This document shows positions 8,902 to 19,387 of a stretch of 64,000 nt of DNA, one piece after another. The notes under the pieces are model-generated. The model worked only from the letters and a program-made list of their open reading frames with translations, was not told where the DNA came from and searched no databases. Numbering within the stretch: position 1 is the stretch's first letter; the number at the start of each line of letters is the position of its first letter. The stretch comes from Pantoea ananatis LMG 2665. GTDB lineage: Bacteria > Pseudomonadota > Gammaproteobacteria > Enterobacterales > Enterobacteriaceae. The position numbers and the translations under genes are program-made. The stretch is taken from positions 285,557 to 349,556 of the forward strand of contig NZ_JMJJ01000001.1 of assembly GCF_000710035.2 (NCBI RefSeq). The letters run 5' to 3'.

Positions 8902-11430
8902 ATGTCTGGGAACGATCGCGAACCTATTGGGCGCAAAGGAAAACCGCTGCCACCGCGCAGCAGCGCCCGCCGTGGGCGGCGCAGAGACATCGATGACGAT
9001 GCTCAGGACGATTTTGATGATGACTACGAGGAGGAAGCGCCGGTGCCACGTAAAGGTAAAGGTGGAAAACCGCCGCGCGGCAAACGCCGTTGGCTGGGAT
9101 GGTTAATTAAGCTGTTCCTGGTATTTGTGGTGGTAATGGCCGCGTGGGGCGTATACCTCGACTCGGAAATTCGCAGCCGTATAGACGGGAAAGTCTGGCA
9201 GCTGCCCGCCGCCGTATATGGTCGTATGGTCAGCCTTGAACCTGGCATGGCCTACAACAAAAGTGAAATGATCGCGCTGCTTGAAGGCACGCAATACCGT
9301 GAAGTTTCACGTATTACGCGCCCGGGTGAGTTCTCGGTCAAGGGCAACACCATTGAACTGTTGCGCCGTCCGTTTGATTTTCCGGACAGCAAAGAGGGGC
9401 AGATCCATGCCCGTATGACCTTTAGCAAAGATGAACTCAGCGAGATTAAAAACGTTGAAACCGGACGTGATTTTGGTTTCTTCCGTCTTGATCCACGTCT
9501 GATTACCATGCTGCAGTCACCCAACGGTGAACAACGCCTGTTTGTGCCCCGTGCGGGTTTCCCGGATCTGCTGGTTGATACGCTGATTGCCACCGAAGAT
9601 CGCCATTTTTACGAGCATGACGGTATCAGCCCCTATTCTATCGGTCGTGCCTTCGTCGCGAATATTACGGCAGGTAAAGCGGTGCAGGGCGGCAGCACGC
9701 TGACTCAGCAGCTGGTAAAAAACCTGTTCCTGACCAACGAGCGTTCACTGTGGCGTAAAGCGCGTGAAGCCTATATGGCCGTGATCATGGACGCCCGTTA
9801 CAGTAAAGATCGCATTCTGGAGCTTTACCTTAACGAGGTGTACCTCGGCCAGGCAGGTAACGATCAGATTCGTGGTTTCCCCCTGGCCAGCCTTTACTAC
9901 TTTGGCCGACCGGTAGATGAACTGAGCCTCGATCAGCAGGCAATGCTGGTTGGCATGGTAAAAGGCGCTTCGCTCTATAATCCATGGCGTAACCCGAAGC
10001 TGGCGCTGGAACGACGCAATCTGGTTCTGCGCTTACTGCAGCAGCAGAAAGTCATCGACCAGGAACTGTATGACATGCTGTCAGCCCGTCCGTTAGGCGT
10101 GCAACCGAAAGGCGGTGTGATCACGCCTCAGCCTGCCTTTATGCAAATGGTACGCAATGAGCTGCAGGCGAAGCTGGGCGACAAGGTCAAAGATCTGTCG
10201 GGTGTGAAAATTTTCACCACGTTAGATCCGGTCTCACAGGATGCCGCTGAAAAAGCGGTGATCGACGGTATTCCCACCCTGAAAAAGCAGCGCGGTTTGA
10301 AAGATCTGGAAACCGCAATGGTGGTCGTTGACCGCTTCACGGGTGAAGTTCGCGCGATGGTCGGCGGCGCCGATCCGCAGTTTGCAGGCTATAACCGTGC
10401 GTTACAGGCTCGCCGTTCAATTGGTTCTCTGGCGAAACCCGCGACGTATCTTACCGCACTGAGCCAGCCGAATACGTACCGGCTGAATACATGGATCGCC
10501 GACGAACCTATTGCGCTGAAACAGCCCAACGGCAGCGTCTGGAAACCCATGAATGACGACCGCCGCTTCAGTGGCAAAGTTATGCTGGTGGACGCGTTAA
10601 CCAACTCTATGAACGTGCCAACGGTGAACCTGGGCATGACGCTGGGGCTCAATGCAGTGGTGGATACCTGGACCAAACTGGGCGTGCCAAAAGATCAGCT
10701 CAACCCGGTGCCGGCTATGCTGCTGGGCGCACTCAACCTGACGCCGGTTGAAGTTGCCCAGGCGTTCCAGTCGATTGCCAGCGGAGGGAATCGTGCCGAT
10801 CTGTCTGCAGTGCGCTCCGTCATTGCGGAAGACGGAACCGTACTGTACCAGAGCTTCCCACAGGCCCAGCGGGTTGAACCGGCGCAGGCGGCCTATTTAA
10901 CGCTCTACACGATGCAGCAGGTTGCCGATCACGGTACAGCGCGCGCCCTGGGCGCGCGTTTCCCGAATGCGCATCTGGCAGGTAAAACAGGCACCACAAA
11001 CGACCTGATCGACAGCTGGTTTGCGGGCATCGACGGTAAAGAAGTAGCGATAACCTGGGTAGGGCGTGATAACAACCAGCCCACCAAACTGTACGGTGCC
11101 AGCGGCGCCATGCAGATCTATCGTCGCTATCTTGATAACCAGGCACCCATGCCGTTGCAGCTGACGCCGCCTGAAGATGTCACGATGATGAATATAGATT
11201 CGGCAGGCAACTTTGTTTGTGGCTCGGGCAGCAGCACCTGGCGTTCGCTACCGGTTTGGGCGCTGGATCCCAACGCGCTGTGTCAACAGCAGCAGCAGCA
11301 GGTTCAGCAGCAGCAAATGCAGCAGCAACAACAACAGCAACAGCAGCAACAATTGCAACAGCAGCAACAACAGGAACAGAAAGACAGTGATGGCGTTGCG
11401 GGCTGGATAAAAGATATGTTTGGTAAATAA
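8902..11430 (+). CDS. mrcB: Penicillin-binding protein 1B (bifunctional transglycosylase/transpeptidase)
   Basis: PBP1b polymerises and crosslinks peptidoglycan from lipid II at the inner membrane and is activated by the lipoprotein LpoB. There is a basic, acidic-patched cytoplasmic N-terminus, one membrane anchor near residues 67-87, a UB2H region, then a GT51 domain whose catalytic glutamate is E232 in [10 protein letters not shown]. The transpeptidase has S509 in SLAKP and KTGT at 695-698. Length is 842 against 844 in E. coli. The C-terminal tail after C794 is dominated by glutamine: runs of 6, 4, 11 and 6 Q broken by V, M and L, then the conserved end [16 protein letters not shown]. coli has a Q-rich tail here but much less pure. 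Confidence 0.97.
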   Translation: MSGNDREPIGRKGKPLPPRSSARRGRRRDIDDDAQDDFDDDYEEEAPVPRKGKGGKPPRGKRRWLGWLIKLFLVFVVVMAAWGVYLDSEIRSRIDGKVWQLPAAVYGRMVSLEPGMAYNKSEMIALLEGTQYREVSRITRPGEFSVKGNTIELLRRPFDFPDSKEGQIHARMTFSKDELSEIKNVETGRDFGFFRLDPRLITMLQSPNGEQRLFVPRAGFPDLLVDTLIATEDRHFYEHDGISPYSIGRAFVANITAGKAVQGGSTLTQQLVKNLFLTNERSLWRKAREAYMAVIMDARYSKDRILELYLNEVYLGQAGNDQIRGFPLASLYYFGRPVDELSLDQQAMLVGMVKGASLYNPWRNPKLALERRNLVLRLLQQQKVIDQELYDMLSARPLGVQPKGGVITPQPAFMQMVRNELQAKLGDKVKDLSGVKIFTTLDPVSQDAAEKAVIDGIPTLKKQRGLKDLETAMVVVDRFTGEVRAMVGGADPQFAGYNRALQARRSIGSLAKPATYLTALSQPNTYRLNTWIADEPIALKQPNGSVWKPMNDDRRFSGKVMLVDALTNSMNVPTVNLGMTLGLNAVVDTWTKLGVPKDQLNPVPAMLLGALNLTPVEVAQAFQSIASGGNRADLSAVRSVIAEDGTVLYQSFPQAQRVEPAQAAYLTLYTMQQVADHGTARALGARFPNAHLAGKTGTTNDLIDSWFAGIDGKEVAITWVGRDNNQPTKLYGASGAMQIYRRYLDNQAPMPLQLTPPEDVTMMNIDSAGNFVCGSGSSTWRSLPVWALDPNALCQQQQQQVQQQQMQQQQQQQQQQQLQQQQQQEQKDSDGVAGWIKDMFGK
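11284..11379 (+). repeat. CAG/CAA polyglutamine microsatellite at the end of mrcB
   Basis: Thirty-two codons from residue 795 to 826 encode 28 glutamines, interrupted by V801, M806, L818 and E825. The codons mix CAG and CAA, so the tract is not a pure trinucleotide repeat, which should lower slippage. It lies in the periplasmic tail of PBP1b after the transpeptidase domain. Confidence 0.95.
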
Positions 11431-11453
11431 CCGGCTAAAAGCGGTTAAAAAAA

Positions 11454-11474
11454 GGCACTCCGGTGCCTTTTTTT
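11454..11474 (+). terminator. mrcB intrinsic terminator
   Basis: GGCAC and GTGCC pair around a TCCG loop (11454-11467), followed by a seven-T run. An A-run precedes the stem. It starts 24 bases after the mrcB stop and separates it from the iron-regulated fhu operon. Confidence 0.9.
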
Positions 11475-11567
11475 GTGCCTGCTGATGATGAAGGAATCGA
11501 GCGACAAACAGCGCCACTGAAGGGAATTCCGCTTGCAGAAAATGTTGGATCTCGCATATTATCGAAA

Positions 11568-11586
11568 CGTTATAATAATCATTATC
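11568..11586 (+). promoter_or_regulatory. Fur box of the fhuACDB operon
   Basis: The 19 bases match 15 of 19 positions of the classic Fur box, including the uninterrupted AATAATCATTATC half. It lies 41 bases before the fhuA ATG. A TATAAT at 11571-11576 and a TATTAT at 11557-11562 fall in or beside it, so Fe-Fur bound here would block the promoter. Which -10 is used cannot be settled by reading. Confidence 0.85.
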
Positions 11587-11627
11587 GTTTCGATTCGCTT
11601 ATTCATCCCCATTTGAGAGACACCTTC

Positions 11628-13829
11628 ATGACTGCGCGCACTACCACTTTTGGTTTCCCACAAAGGTTATTTACCCGTCGCCATCTGGCACTGATGATTG
11701 CGCTGCTTTCCTGCGGCGCAAGTTCGCTGGCCTTCGCCGAACAAACGGTGGTGGTTTCGGCCAACGGTGGTGCCGCTGTCGGGCAGGAAAATCCGTGGGG
11801 ACCGGCGGCCACCGTTGCTGCGAAACGCAGCGCTACCGGTACCAAAACGGATACGCCGATTGAAAAGAACCCGCAGTCGGTTTCCGTGGTCACGCGTGAA
11901 GAGATGGAGATGCGCAACGTCAGCAGCGTCAAGCAGGCGTTTAACTATACGCCAGGCGTACTCACCGGCAACCGCGGCAGCTCTTCGGTCATTGACGCGC
12001 TGTCGATTCGCGGCTTTAGCGAAACCAACACCAATCAGTATCTTGATGGGCTGAAGCTGCAGGGTGACAACTACTCTGAATTCGCTATCGATCCCTATTT
12101 TCTGGAGCGGGCTGAACTGCTGCGCGGTCCGGTTTCCGTGCTGTACGGTAAAAGCAATCCCGGTGGGGTTGTCGCTTTAGTCAGCAAGCGTCCCACTCAG
12201 GAAACGCTGCGCGAAGTCCAGTTCCAGATGGGCAACCATAATCTTTACTCCACCGGTTTCGACTTTGGCGGTGCCATAGACGATGCGGGCGTATACAGCT
12301 ATCGCCTGACAGGCCAGGCCAGCAGCCAGGATGCCCAACAGGCGAACAATAAACAAAAGCGTTACACTATCGCCCCTTCATTCAGCTGGCGTCCGGATGA
12401 AAATACCCGTTTAGATCTGCTGACCTATTTCCAGAACGAGCCGGACACCGGCTACTACGGCTGGCTGCCGCGTGAAGGGACCGTGGTGCCGATCACCCGG
12501 CCTGATGGCAGCCAGTACAAACTGCCGACCAACTTTGATGAGGGCGAGAAGAGCAACCGCATCTCACGCAACACCAAAATGCTGGGCTACAGCTTCGAGC
12601 ACCGTTTTGATGATACCTGGACGGTGCGTCAGAATCTGCGCTATGCCGAGTTAACCACGGATTACCGCAGTATCTATGGAAACGGCTTTGATGCAACCAC
12701 TCAGCAAATCACCCGCGGGTCTGCGGCTTCAGACGAGAAACTGAATCAGTTTGCGGTAGATAATCAGGCTCAGGCTAAATTTGCCACCGGCCAGCTTGAT
12801 CATACGTTACTGCTTGGCGTTGATTATCAGCGCATGCGAAATGATATTAATGCGGCTTTTGGCTCAGCATTCCCGTTGAATGCGGTTAATCCGCAATACG
12901 GCAATGACGCGCTAAACGGCACAGCTTTCCCGTATCGCTATCTCAACAAACAGGAGCAAACCGGCCTGTATGCACAAGACCAGATGGAATGGGATCGTTG
13001 GGTACTGACATTGGGCAGTCGCTATGATTACGCAATGACCTCTGCTTTTAATCGCAGTAGCAGTACCGAAGTTAAAAGTCATGACCAGGCGTTTACCTGG
13101 CGTGGCGGCTTAAACTATGTGTTCGATAATGGTATCGCGCCGTATTTCAGTTATAGCGAATCCTTCATTCCGACATCCGGAACGACTCAAAGTGGTCAAC
13201 CTTTCGACCCTTCACGCGCTAAGCAGTATGAAACGGGCGTAAAGTTTGTGCCAAAAGATCGCCCTGTCGTTGTCACGGCCGCGATTTATGAGCTGACAAA
13301 GACCAAAAACTTAACAGCTGATCCTAACAGTCCTAATTTCAGCATCCAGAGCGGCGAAATCCGTTCTCGCGGTTTGGAACTGGAAGCCAAAGCGGCGCTA
13401 AACGCCAACGTAAACCTGACGGCCTCTTATACCTATACCGATGCCGAGTATACGGAAGATACCCAGCTCCAGGGCAAAACCCCGGTACAGGTGCCCAAAC
13501 ACATGGCGTCACTGTGGAGTGACTATACCTTCCACGAAACCGCGCTGTCAGGCGTCACGGTCGGAGCGGGCGTCCGTTACGTGGGCGAAAGTCAGGGGCT
13601 GTATAGCACAGGTCCTGATGCCAACCAGAACTTTAGCGTGGCGGGTTATACCACTGTCGATGCTGCACTGAAATATGATTTAGGACGTTTTGGTTTGCCT
13701 GGCTCAACGGTAGGCGTTAACGTTAACAACCTGTTTAACCGCGACTACGTTGCCAGTTGTTACCGTGAGTATGCGTGCTACTGGGGCGCAGAACGGCAGA
13801 TTACAGGTACCGCCACGTTCCGGTTCTGA
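11628..13829 (+). CDS. fhuA: Ferrichrome outer-membrane receptor FhuA
   Basis: FhuA is a TonB-dependent 22-strand barrel importing ferrichrome; in E. coli it is also the receptor for phages T1, T5 and phi80, colicin M and microcin J25. The ATG at 11628 gives a 37-residue signal peptide ending AFA, then a TonB-box-like TVVVSA, the plug (SVSVVTREEM, RGPVSVLYGKSNPGG) and a barrel ending TATFRF with a terminal Phe. Length is 733 (E. coli 747). Most of the difference is in the segment equivalent to loop L4, which is about 16 residues shorter and lacks the E. coli cysteine pair. The late cysteine pair ASC...YACYWG is kept. Fur box upstream, fhuCDB downstream. Confidence 0.95.
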   Translation: MTARTTTFGFPQRLFTRRHLALMIALLSCGASSLAFAEQTVVVSANGGAAVGQENPWGPAATVAAKRSATGTKTDTPIEKNPQSVSVVTREEMEMRNVSSVKQAFNYTPGVLTGNRGSSSVIDALSIRGFSETNTNQYLDGLKLQGDNYSEFAIDPYFLERAELLRGPVSVLYGKSNPGGVVALVSKRPTQETLREVQFQMGNHNLYSTGFDFGGAIDDAGVYSYRLTGQASSQDAQQANNKQKRYTIAPSFSWRPDENTRLDLLTYFQNEPDTGYYGWLPREGTVVPITRPDGSQYKLPTNFDEGEKSNRISRNTKMLGYSFEHRFDDTWTVRQNLRYAELTTDYRSIYGNGFDATTQQITRGSAASDEKLNQFAVDNQAQAKFATGQLDHTLLLGVDYQRMRNDINAAFGSAFPLNAVNPQYGNDALNGTAFPYRYLNKQEQTGLYAQDQMEWDRWVLTLGSRYDYAMTSAFNRSSSTEVKSHDQAFTWRGGLNYVFDNGIAPYFSYSESFIPTSGTTQSGQPFDPSRAKQYETGVKFVPKDRPVVVTAAIYELTKTKNLTADPNSPNFSIQSGEIRSRGLELEAKAALNANVNLTASYTYTDAEYTEDTQLQGKTPVQVPKHMASLWSDYTFHETALSGVTVGAGVRYVGESQGLYSTGPDANQNFSVAGYTTVDAALKYDLGRFGLPGSTVGVNVNNLFNRDYVASCYREYACYWGAERQITGTATFRF

Positions 13830-13868
13830 TAGATGAGGGCGCTCCGGCGCCCGTTTACAGGGATTACC

Positions 13869-14663
13869 ATGCAGCTTCCGCAGCATCAACAAACGACCTT
13901 CCAACTGGAGAATGCCAGCTTTCGTGTACCCGGTCGCACGCTTCTCCAGCCGCTGTCTCTCTCTTTTACACCAGGCAAAGTGACCGCACTGATAGGTCAT
14001 AACGGTTCAGGCAAATCCACGCTGTTAAAAATGTTGGGGCGGCATCATGCGGCCAGCGAAGGCCGGGTGCTCCTTAACGGTCGGCCTGTAGAGAGCTTAA
14101 AAAGCAAAGTGTTTGCCCGTGAGGTCGCCTATTTACCGCAGCAGTTACCGGCTGCCGAAGGCATGACGGTGCGTGAGCTGGTGGCCATCGGGCGTTATCC
14201 CTGGCATGGGGCGCTGGGACGTTTCAGTCAGGAGGACCGGGCACGCGTTGAGCAGGCGATTTCGCTCGTCGGATTAACGCCTTTTGCCTCTCGTCTGGTA
14301 GACAGCTTATCGGGTGGGGAACGGCAACGGGCCTGGCTGGCGATGATGGTGGCGCAAAACAGCCGCTGTCTGCTGCTGGATGAACCCACTTCCGCACTGG
14401 ACATTGCCCACCAGGTGGACGTGCTGGCCCTGATTCAGACGCTGAGCCGGGAGCATGGCTTAACCGTCATTACCGTATTGCATGACATCAACATGGCGGC
14501 CCGTTACTGCGACCATCTGGTGGCATTACGTGGCGGCGGGCTTATCGCGCAAGGCGGCCCGGAGCACATCATGCAGGCGGACGTTTTGCAGGATATCTAT
14601 GGTATTCCAATGGGGATCTTTCCCCATCCTGGCGGCGGCGCGCCGGTGAGCTTTGTGTGTTAA
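13869..14663 (+). CDS. fhuC: Ferric hydroxamate ABC transporter ATP-binding protein FhuC
   Basis: FhuC powers uptake of hydroxamate siderophores through FhuB. Walker A GHNGSGKST is at residues 43-51, the LSGGERQRAW signature near 145, Walker B LLLDEPTS near 165-172 and the switch histidine in VLHD near 198. The start at 13869 follows AGGGAT and gives MQLPQHQ and 264 residues (E. coli 265). It lies 39 bp after fhuA; fhuD begins 10 bp after its stop. Confidence 0.96.
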   Translation: MQLPQHQQTTFQLENASFRVPGRTLLQPLSLSFTPGKVTALIGHNGSGKSTLLKMLGRHHAASEGRVLLNGRPVESLKSKVFAREVAYLPQQLPAAEGMTVRELVAIGRYPWHGALGRFSQEDRARVEQAISLVGLTPFASRLVDSLSGGERQRAWLAMMVAQNSRCLLLDEPTSALDIAHQVDVLALIQTLSREHGLTVITVLHDINMAARYCDHLVALRGGGLIAQGGPEHIMQADVLQDIYGIPMGIFPHPGGGAPVSFVC

Positions 14664-14673
14664 GGACAGGATA

Positions 14674-15552
14674 ATGCCCGATTTATTCCGCCGTCGCCTG
14701 ATGATGGCGATGGCGTTATCGCCACTGATGAGCCCCCTTTCACTCCAGGCGGCGCAGCCCGATCCCGCTCGCATCATCGCGCTGGAGTGGTTACCCACCG
14801 AGCTGCTGTTGGCGTTAGGCGTTAAGCCCTTTGGGGTCGCCGATGTGCATAATTATAATATCTGGGTCGGGCAGCCAGCCTTGCCTGCTGGCGTGGTGGA
14901 TGTTGGGCTGCGTACCGAGCCTAACCTTGAACTGATGACCCAGATGCATCCCTCCCTGATTCTCTGTTCAAACGGCTATGGACCGCCTAAAGAGAAACTC
15001 CAGCGTATTGCGCCCATTATGGGGTTTGACCTGCACGGCGGCGACGGTAAACCCTTGTCGCGCGCGCGTGTCTCGCTGCGCGCGCTCGGGGCCAGGCTGG
15101 GGCGGGAAGCTCAGGCTGAAGCGCATCTGCAATACGTGGATGCGGAAATCGCCGCAGCCCGTCAGCGTCTGGCTCCCTATGCCGGACGCGCTATCTTGCT
15201 GATGTCACTGCTTGACAGCCGCCATGCCATCACCTTCGGTAAGAACAGCTTATTCCTTGAAGTCATGGAACGGCTTGGCCTGAAGAATGCCTGGCAGGGA
15301 GAAACCAATTTCTGGGGAAGTTCAGTGATTGGCCTGGAAAGGCTGGCGGCGTTTCACGATGTCGAAGCCATCTGCTTCGACCACGACAATGCGGCCGTTA
15401 TGCAGCAGCTGTCGCGCAGCCCGCTGTGGCAGGCAATGCCTTTTGTCCAAAGCGGTCATTTTCAACGCGTACCGGCGGTCTGGTACTACGGGGCAACATT
15501 GTCGGCCCTGCATTTTATACGCGTGCTGGAACATGCGCTGGAGAAGGTCTGA
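14674..15552 (+). CDS. fhuD: Ferric hydroxamate periplasmic binding protein FhuD
   Basis: FhuD binds ferrichrome-type siderophores in the periplasm and hands them to FhuBC. The N-terminus has a triple arginine (FRRRLMM) followed by a hydrophobic stretch and an AxA-like site (LQAAQ), consistent with the Tat-type leader of E. coli FhuD (SRRRLL). Family segments IALEWLPTELLLALG, GLRTEPNLE and AWQGETNFWG are clear. The 292 residues compare with 296. The stop overlaps the fhuB start by one base (TGATG), so translation is likely coupled. Confidence 0.95.
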   Translation: MPDLFRRRLMMAMALSPLMSPLSLQAAQPDPARIIALEWLPTELLLALGVKPFGVADVHNYNIWVGQPALPAGVVDVGLRTEPNLELMTQMHPSLILCSNGYGPPKEKLQRIAPIMGFDLHGGDGKPLSRARVSLRALGARLGREAQAEAHLQYVDAEIAAARQRLAPYAGRAILLMSLLDSRHAITFGKNSLFLEVMERLGLKNAWQGETNFWGSSVIGLERLAAFHDVEAICFDHDNAAVMQQLSRSPLWQAMPFVQSGHFQRVPAVWYYGATLSALHFIRVLEHALEKV

Positions 15553-17531
15553 TGCGGCATCGTTATTTTCCTGTCACCGTGCTGAGCGTCCTGTTTCTGC
15601 TCGCGCTGGCGCTCACCGCGATAAACCTTCAGCAGGCCCTGCCTCCGGGGCAGTGGACTCAGGCCTTGTGGTCACCGGATACCGCTAATGTCCAGCAGAT
15701 GGTGTTTCACTACAGTTTGCTGCCGCGCTGGGCGCTGGCGCTGTTGGTGGGTGCCGGTCTGGGATTAGCGGGCTTGCTGTTTCAACAGGTACTGCGAAAC
15801 CCGCTGGCGGAACCGGGAACGCTAGGGGTTTCATCCGGCGCACAGTTGGGGATCACCGTCGCCACATTGTGGCACCTGCCGGGCGGAGCACTCACCCAGC
15901 AGCTTGCCGCCTCAGGTGGTGCGTTGCTGGTGGGGGCGCTGGTCTTTAGCGTGGCCTGGAGTAAACGCTTATCGCCCGTTACCCTGATTCTGGCAGGGCT
16001 GGTCCTGAGTCTCTACAGCGGGGCGGTTAATCAGATCTTCGCCATCTTCAATCACGACCAGTTGCAAAATATGTTCTTGTGGAGCACGGGCGCATTGAAC
16101 CAGATGAGCTGGGACAGCGTTACCCAGCTCTGGCCGCGCCTGGTGCTGGCGCTGATACTGTCACTGGCGCTTCTGCGGCCGCTGACGCTCATGGGGTTGG
16201 ACGATGGCGTGGCAAAAAACCTCGGGCTGGCCCTGTCCGTCACCCGGTTAGCGATTCTGGCGCTGGCAATACTGCTGAGCGCACAGCTGGTGAGCGTCGC
16301 CGGCATCATTGGTTTTATCGGCCTGTTTGCGCCGCTGCTGGCAAGGCTGCTCGGTGGACGCCGCTTGCTGAGCCGCATGCTGCTGGCTCCGCTGATTGGC
16401 GCATTGCTGCTGTGGCTGGCGGATGCCTGCGTCCTGTGGCTTACGACGCACTGGCGCGAGGTTTCCACCGGCACGGTGACGGCGTTACTGGGCGTGCCGA
16501 TTCTGCTCTGGCTGCTCCCGCGCCTGCGGACGGGGTCCGTTCCCCCCGCACTGGATCAGGGCGACAGCGTGCCGGTTGAACGCCATCATTTTCTGCGCTG
16601 GAGCCTGACCGGTCTGGTGGTGCTAGGCATGCTGGCCTGGCTCTGTCTGGCGTTTGGACGGGACGCGCAAGGCTGGATCTGGACCCAGGGTGACATGCTC
16701 AATGCGCTGCTTCCGTGGCGCGCACCGCGTGTGCTGGCGGCCCTGGCGGTAGGCTTAATGCTGGGCGTAGCCGGTAGCCTGATCCAGCGACTCACGGGTA
16801 ACCCGATGGCCAGCCCGGAAGTCTTGGGCATCAGTTCCGGCGCGGCCTGCGGTGTGGTCGTGATGTTATTCCTGGTACCCGGTAATGCGCTGGCGTTTCT
16901 GTTGCCTGCCGGTGCGCTGGGCGCAGCGGTAACCCTGGCGATCATTATGCTGGTTGCCAGCCGTGGCGGGTTTTCACCCGAACGCATGCTGTTGGCCGGG
17001 ATGGCGTTAAACAGCGCTTTTGTCACCATTCTGATGTTGTTGATGGCCAGTGGCGATCCCCGGATGTCGGGTTTACTGACCTGGATCTCCGGCTCGACCT
17101 ATAACGTCAGCGCCACCCAGGCGCTGCAAAGTGCAGGCTGTGCAGTCGTGCTGGTGTCGTTAGCGCCGCTGGCCAGCCGCTGGCTCACGCTGCTGCCTTT
17201 GGGAAGCGCCACGGCGCGCTCGGCCGGCATGGCGCTCAACGCCTCGCGGCTGGCGCTGCTGCTGCTGGCCGCGGCCTTAACGGCCAGTGCCACGCTGACG
17301 ATTGGGCCATTGAGCTTCGTGGGGCTGATGGCACCACACATGGCGCGCATGCTGGGGTTCCGTCGCGCGTTGCCGCAGCTGTTACTGTCGGGTGTGCTTG
17401 GAGCAGGTTTAATGATGATAGCTGACTGGTGTGGGCGAATGGTGGCGTTCCCAAACCAAATTCCGGCGGGATTGATGGCCACATTTTTAGGGGCACCCTA
17501 TTTTATTTGGTTATTGCGGCGCGCTCGTTAA
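15552..17531 (+). CDS. fhuB: Ferric hydroxamate ABC transporter permease FhuB (fused duplicate)
   Basis: FhuB is the inner-membrane permease formed by two fused BtuC-like halves. Both halves show the conserved NPLAEPGTLGVSSGA (near residue 84) and NPMASPEVLGISSGA (near 418) segments and the coupling regions that contact FhuC (GFIGLFAPLLAR and SFVGLMAPHMAR). About twenty hydrophobic segments are visible. The start at 15552 gives 659 residues (E. coli 660). It ends the operon, just before a bidirectional terminator. Confidence 0.96.
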   Translation: MRHRYFPVTVLSVLFLLALALTAINLQQALPPGQWTQALWSPDTANVQQMVFHYSLLPRWALALLVGAGLGLAGLLFQQVLRNPLAEPGTLGVSSGAQLGITVATLWHLPGGALTQQLAASGGALLVGALVFSVAWSKRLSPVTLILAGLVLSLYSGAVNQIFAIFNHDQLQNMFLWSTGALNQMSWDSVTQLWPRLVLALILSLALLRPLTLMGLDDGVAKNLGLALSVTRLAILALAILLSAQLVSVAGIIGFIGLFAPLLARLLGGRRLLSRMLLAPLIGALLLWLADACVLWLTTHWREVSTGTVTALLGVPILLWLLPRLRTGSVPPALDQGDSVPVERHHFLRWSLTGLVVLGMLAWLCLAFGRDAQGWIWTQGDMLNALLPWRAPRVLAALAVGLMLGVAGSLIQRLTGNPMASPEVLGISSGAACGVVVMLFLVPGNALAFLLPAGALGAAVTLAIIMLVASRGGFSPERMLLAGMALNSAFVTILMLLMASGDPRMSGLLTWISGSTYNVSATQALQSAGCAVVLVSLAPLASRWLTLLPLGSATARSAGMALNASRLALLLLAAALTASATLTIGPLSFVGLMAPHMARMLGFRRALPQLLLSGVLGAGLMMIADWCGRMVAFPNQIPAGLMATFLGAPYFIWLLRRAR

Positions 17532-17565
17532 AAAAAGACCGGCGTTTGCCGGTCTGCATTTTTTT
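17531..17565. terminator. Bidirectional terminator between fhuB and hemL
   Basis: AGACCGGC and GCCGGTCT pair around GTTT (17536-17555), flanked by an A-run on the left and a T-run on the right, so it can stop transcription from both convergent genes. Confidence 0.9.
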
Positions 17566-18844
17566 ACAGCTTAGCGAAGCAGCGACGGGCGGCATCGACA
17601 GTGTGCTGAATGTCCTCTGCGCTGTGCGCCAGCGACATAAAGCCGGCTTCAAAGGCGGACGGCGCAAAGTAAACGCCTTCTTCAAGCATCAGGTGGAAAA
17701 AGCGCTTGAAGCGTTCAACATCGCACTGCGTCACATCTTTATAGCAGGTGACGCTGTCGGCATCGGTAAAGAACAGGCCAAACATGCCGCCAACCTGATT
17801 CACCACCACCGGAATATTTTCCTGTTTTGCCGCGTCGAGCAGTCCCTGCGCTAACTGTGAGGTCAGACGATTGAGTTTGTCATGCATGCCCGGCTGGGCA
17901 ATCTGGGTTAAGCAGGCATAGCCGGCAGCCATAGCGACAGGGTTACCGGACAGCGTACCCGCCTGATAAACCGGTCCGGTCGGTGCCAGTGCCTCCATGA
18001 CTTCACGACGGCCGCCAAAAGCACCCACCGGCATACCGCCACCGATGATTTTGCCGAGGCAGGTGAGATCCGGTTTGACGTTGTAGTACTCTTGCGCACC
18101 ACCCAGGGCAACGCGGAAACCCGTCATCACTTCATCGATAATCAGCAGTGCGCCAAACTCATCACAGAGCGCGCGCAGGCCGGGTAAGAATTCGGGTTGG
18201 GGCGGAATACAGTTCATGTTTCCGGCCACGGGCTCGACAATAATGGCGGCGATAGCCTGCGGATACTGTTCAAACGCCGCGCGCACCGAATCCAGATCGT
18301 TATATGTGCAGGTCAGCGTATGCTTGGCAAAATCGGCGGGCACGCCCGGTGAGTTAGGCTGCCCCAGCGTCAGCGCGCCGGAACCGGCTTTCACCAGCAG
18401 ATGGTCGGCATGACCGTGGTAGCACCCTTCAAACTTGATGATTTTATCGCGACCGGTAAAACCGCGCGCCAGACGAATCGCGCTCATGGTGGCTTCGGTG
18501 CCGGAGTTCACCATGCGCACCATTTCCATGCTGGGAACCAGTTTACAAACCAGCTGCGCCATGGTGACTTCCATCTCGGTTGGTGCCCCGAAGCTCAGGC
18601 CGCGCTGGGCAGCCTCAATCACGGCCTGACGAATGCCATCATTGTTATGTCCCAGCACCATCGGGCCCCATGACCCAACATAGTCGATGTACTTTTTACC
18701 GTCGGCGTCATAAAGATATGCACCGTCAGCATGCTCAATGAACAGCGGAACGCCACCCACACCGGTAAACGCCCGTACCGGCGAGTTCACACCGCCGGGG
18801 ATCAGGCGTTGTGCTTCGGCGAACAGTTCTTCAGACTTACTCAT
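17564..18844 (-). CDS. hemL: Glutamate-1-semialdehyde 2,1-aminomutase HemL
   Basis: HemL is the PLP enzyme that converts glutamate-1-semialdehyde to 5-aminolevulinate, the haem precursor, in the C5 pathway. At 426 residues it equals E. coli. The PLP-binding lysine is in [18 protein letters not shown], near residue 265; [12 protein letters not shown] near 235 holds the PLP aspartate, and [10 protein letters not shown] is near 58. In E. coli clcA lies between hemL and erpA; here the 189-bp gap to the divergent erpA holds only promoters. Confidence 0.97.
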   Translation of the reverse strand: MSKSEELFAEAQRLIPGGVNSPVRAFTGVGGVPLFIEHADGAYLYDADGKKYIDYVGSWGPMVLGHNNDGIRQAVIEAAQRGLSFGAPTEMEVTMAQLVCKLVPSMEMVRMVNSGTEATMSAIRLARGFTGRDKIIKFEGCYHGHADHLLVKAGSGALTLGQPNSPGVPADFAKHTLTCTYNDLDSVRAAFEQYPQAIAAIIVEPVAGNMNCIPPQPEFLPGLRALCDEFGALLIIDEVMTGFRVALGGAQEYYNVKPDLTCLGKIIGGGMPVGAFGGRREVMEALAPTGPVYQAGTLSGNPVAMAAGYACLTQIAQPGMHDKLNRLTSQLAQGLLDAAKQENIPVVVNQVGGMFGLFFTDADSVTCYKDVTQCDVERFKRFFHLMLEEGVYFAPSAFEAGFMSLAHSAEDIQHTVDAARRCFAKL

Positions 18845-19033
18845 TTTCGGCTCCAGCAGTTCATAAAATATCGGGCTATTCTACGGAAGAGGGGCTGCTG
18901 ACGAAAGGCCGCTATAATCATCAAAGTGAATCCGGCACAGAGTGCGAAGCTGAAAGCTTGATTGCGCCGGGTCGCTGGCAGATAATAGCAATATTGAGGT
19001 CGTTTTCTGACCCGGACGTTTACGGAGTAACTC

Positions 19034-19381
19034 ATGAGTGATGAAGTAGTAGCACTGCCGTTGCAGTTTACCGACGCAGCAGCCAAAAAAGTTAAGAATC
19101 TGATTGCTGACGAAGAGAACCCGGCACTGAAGCTGCGTGTGTATATCACTGGTGGTGGTTGCAGCGGCTTTCAGTATGGTTTTACATTCGACGATCAAAT
19201 GAACGACGGCGACATGACCATTGAAAAGCAGGGCGTCTCGCTGGTGGTTGATCCCATGAGCCTGCAGTATCTGGTGGGCGGTTCTGTGGATTACACGGAA
19301 GGGCTGGAAGGATCGCGCTTTATCGTCACCAACCCTAACGCCAAAACCACCTGTGGCTGCGGGTCGTCATTCAGTATCTGA
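19034..19381 (+). CDS. erpA: Iron-sulfur cluster insertion protein ErpA
   Basis: ErpA is an A-type carrier that delivers iron-sulfur clusters, including to the isoprenoid enzymes IspG/IspH. The three ligand cysteines are visible in GGGCSGFQY near residue 43 and the C-terminal TCGCGSSF. Length is 115 (E. coli 114); GGAG lies upstream of the ATG. It stands alone between divergent hemL and a convergent small gene. Confidence 0.97.
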   Translation: MSDEVVALPLQFTDAAAKKVKNLIADEENPALKLRVYITGGGCSGFQYGFTFDDQMNDGDMTIEKQGVSLVVDPMSLQYLVGGSVDYTEGLEGSRFIVTNPNAKTTCGCGSSFSI

Positions 19382-19387
19382 TTATCG

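Noticed and set aside
11463..11627. Upstream extension of fhuA into the mrcB terminator and Fur box
   Set aside because: It would translate through a terminator and operator; the ATG at 11628 starts a normal signal peptide.
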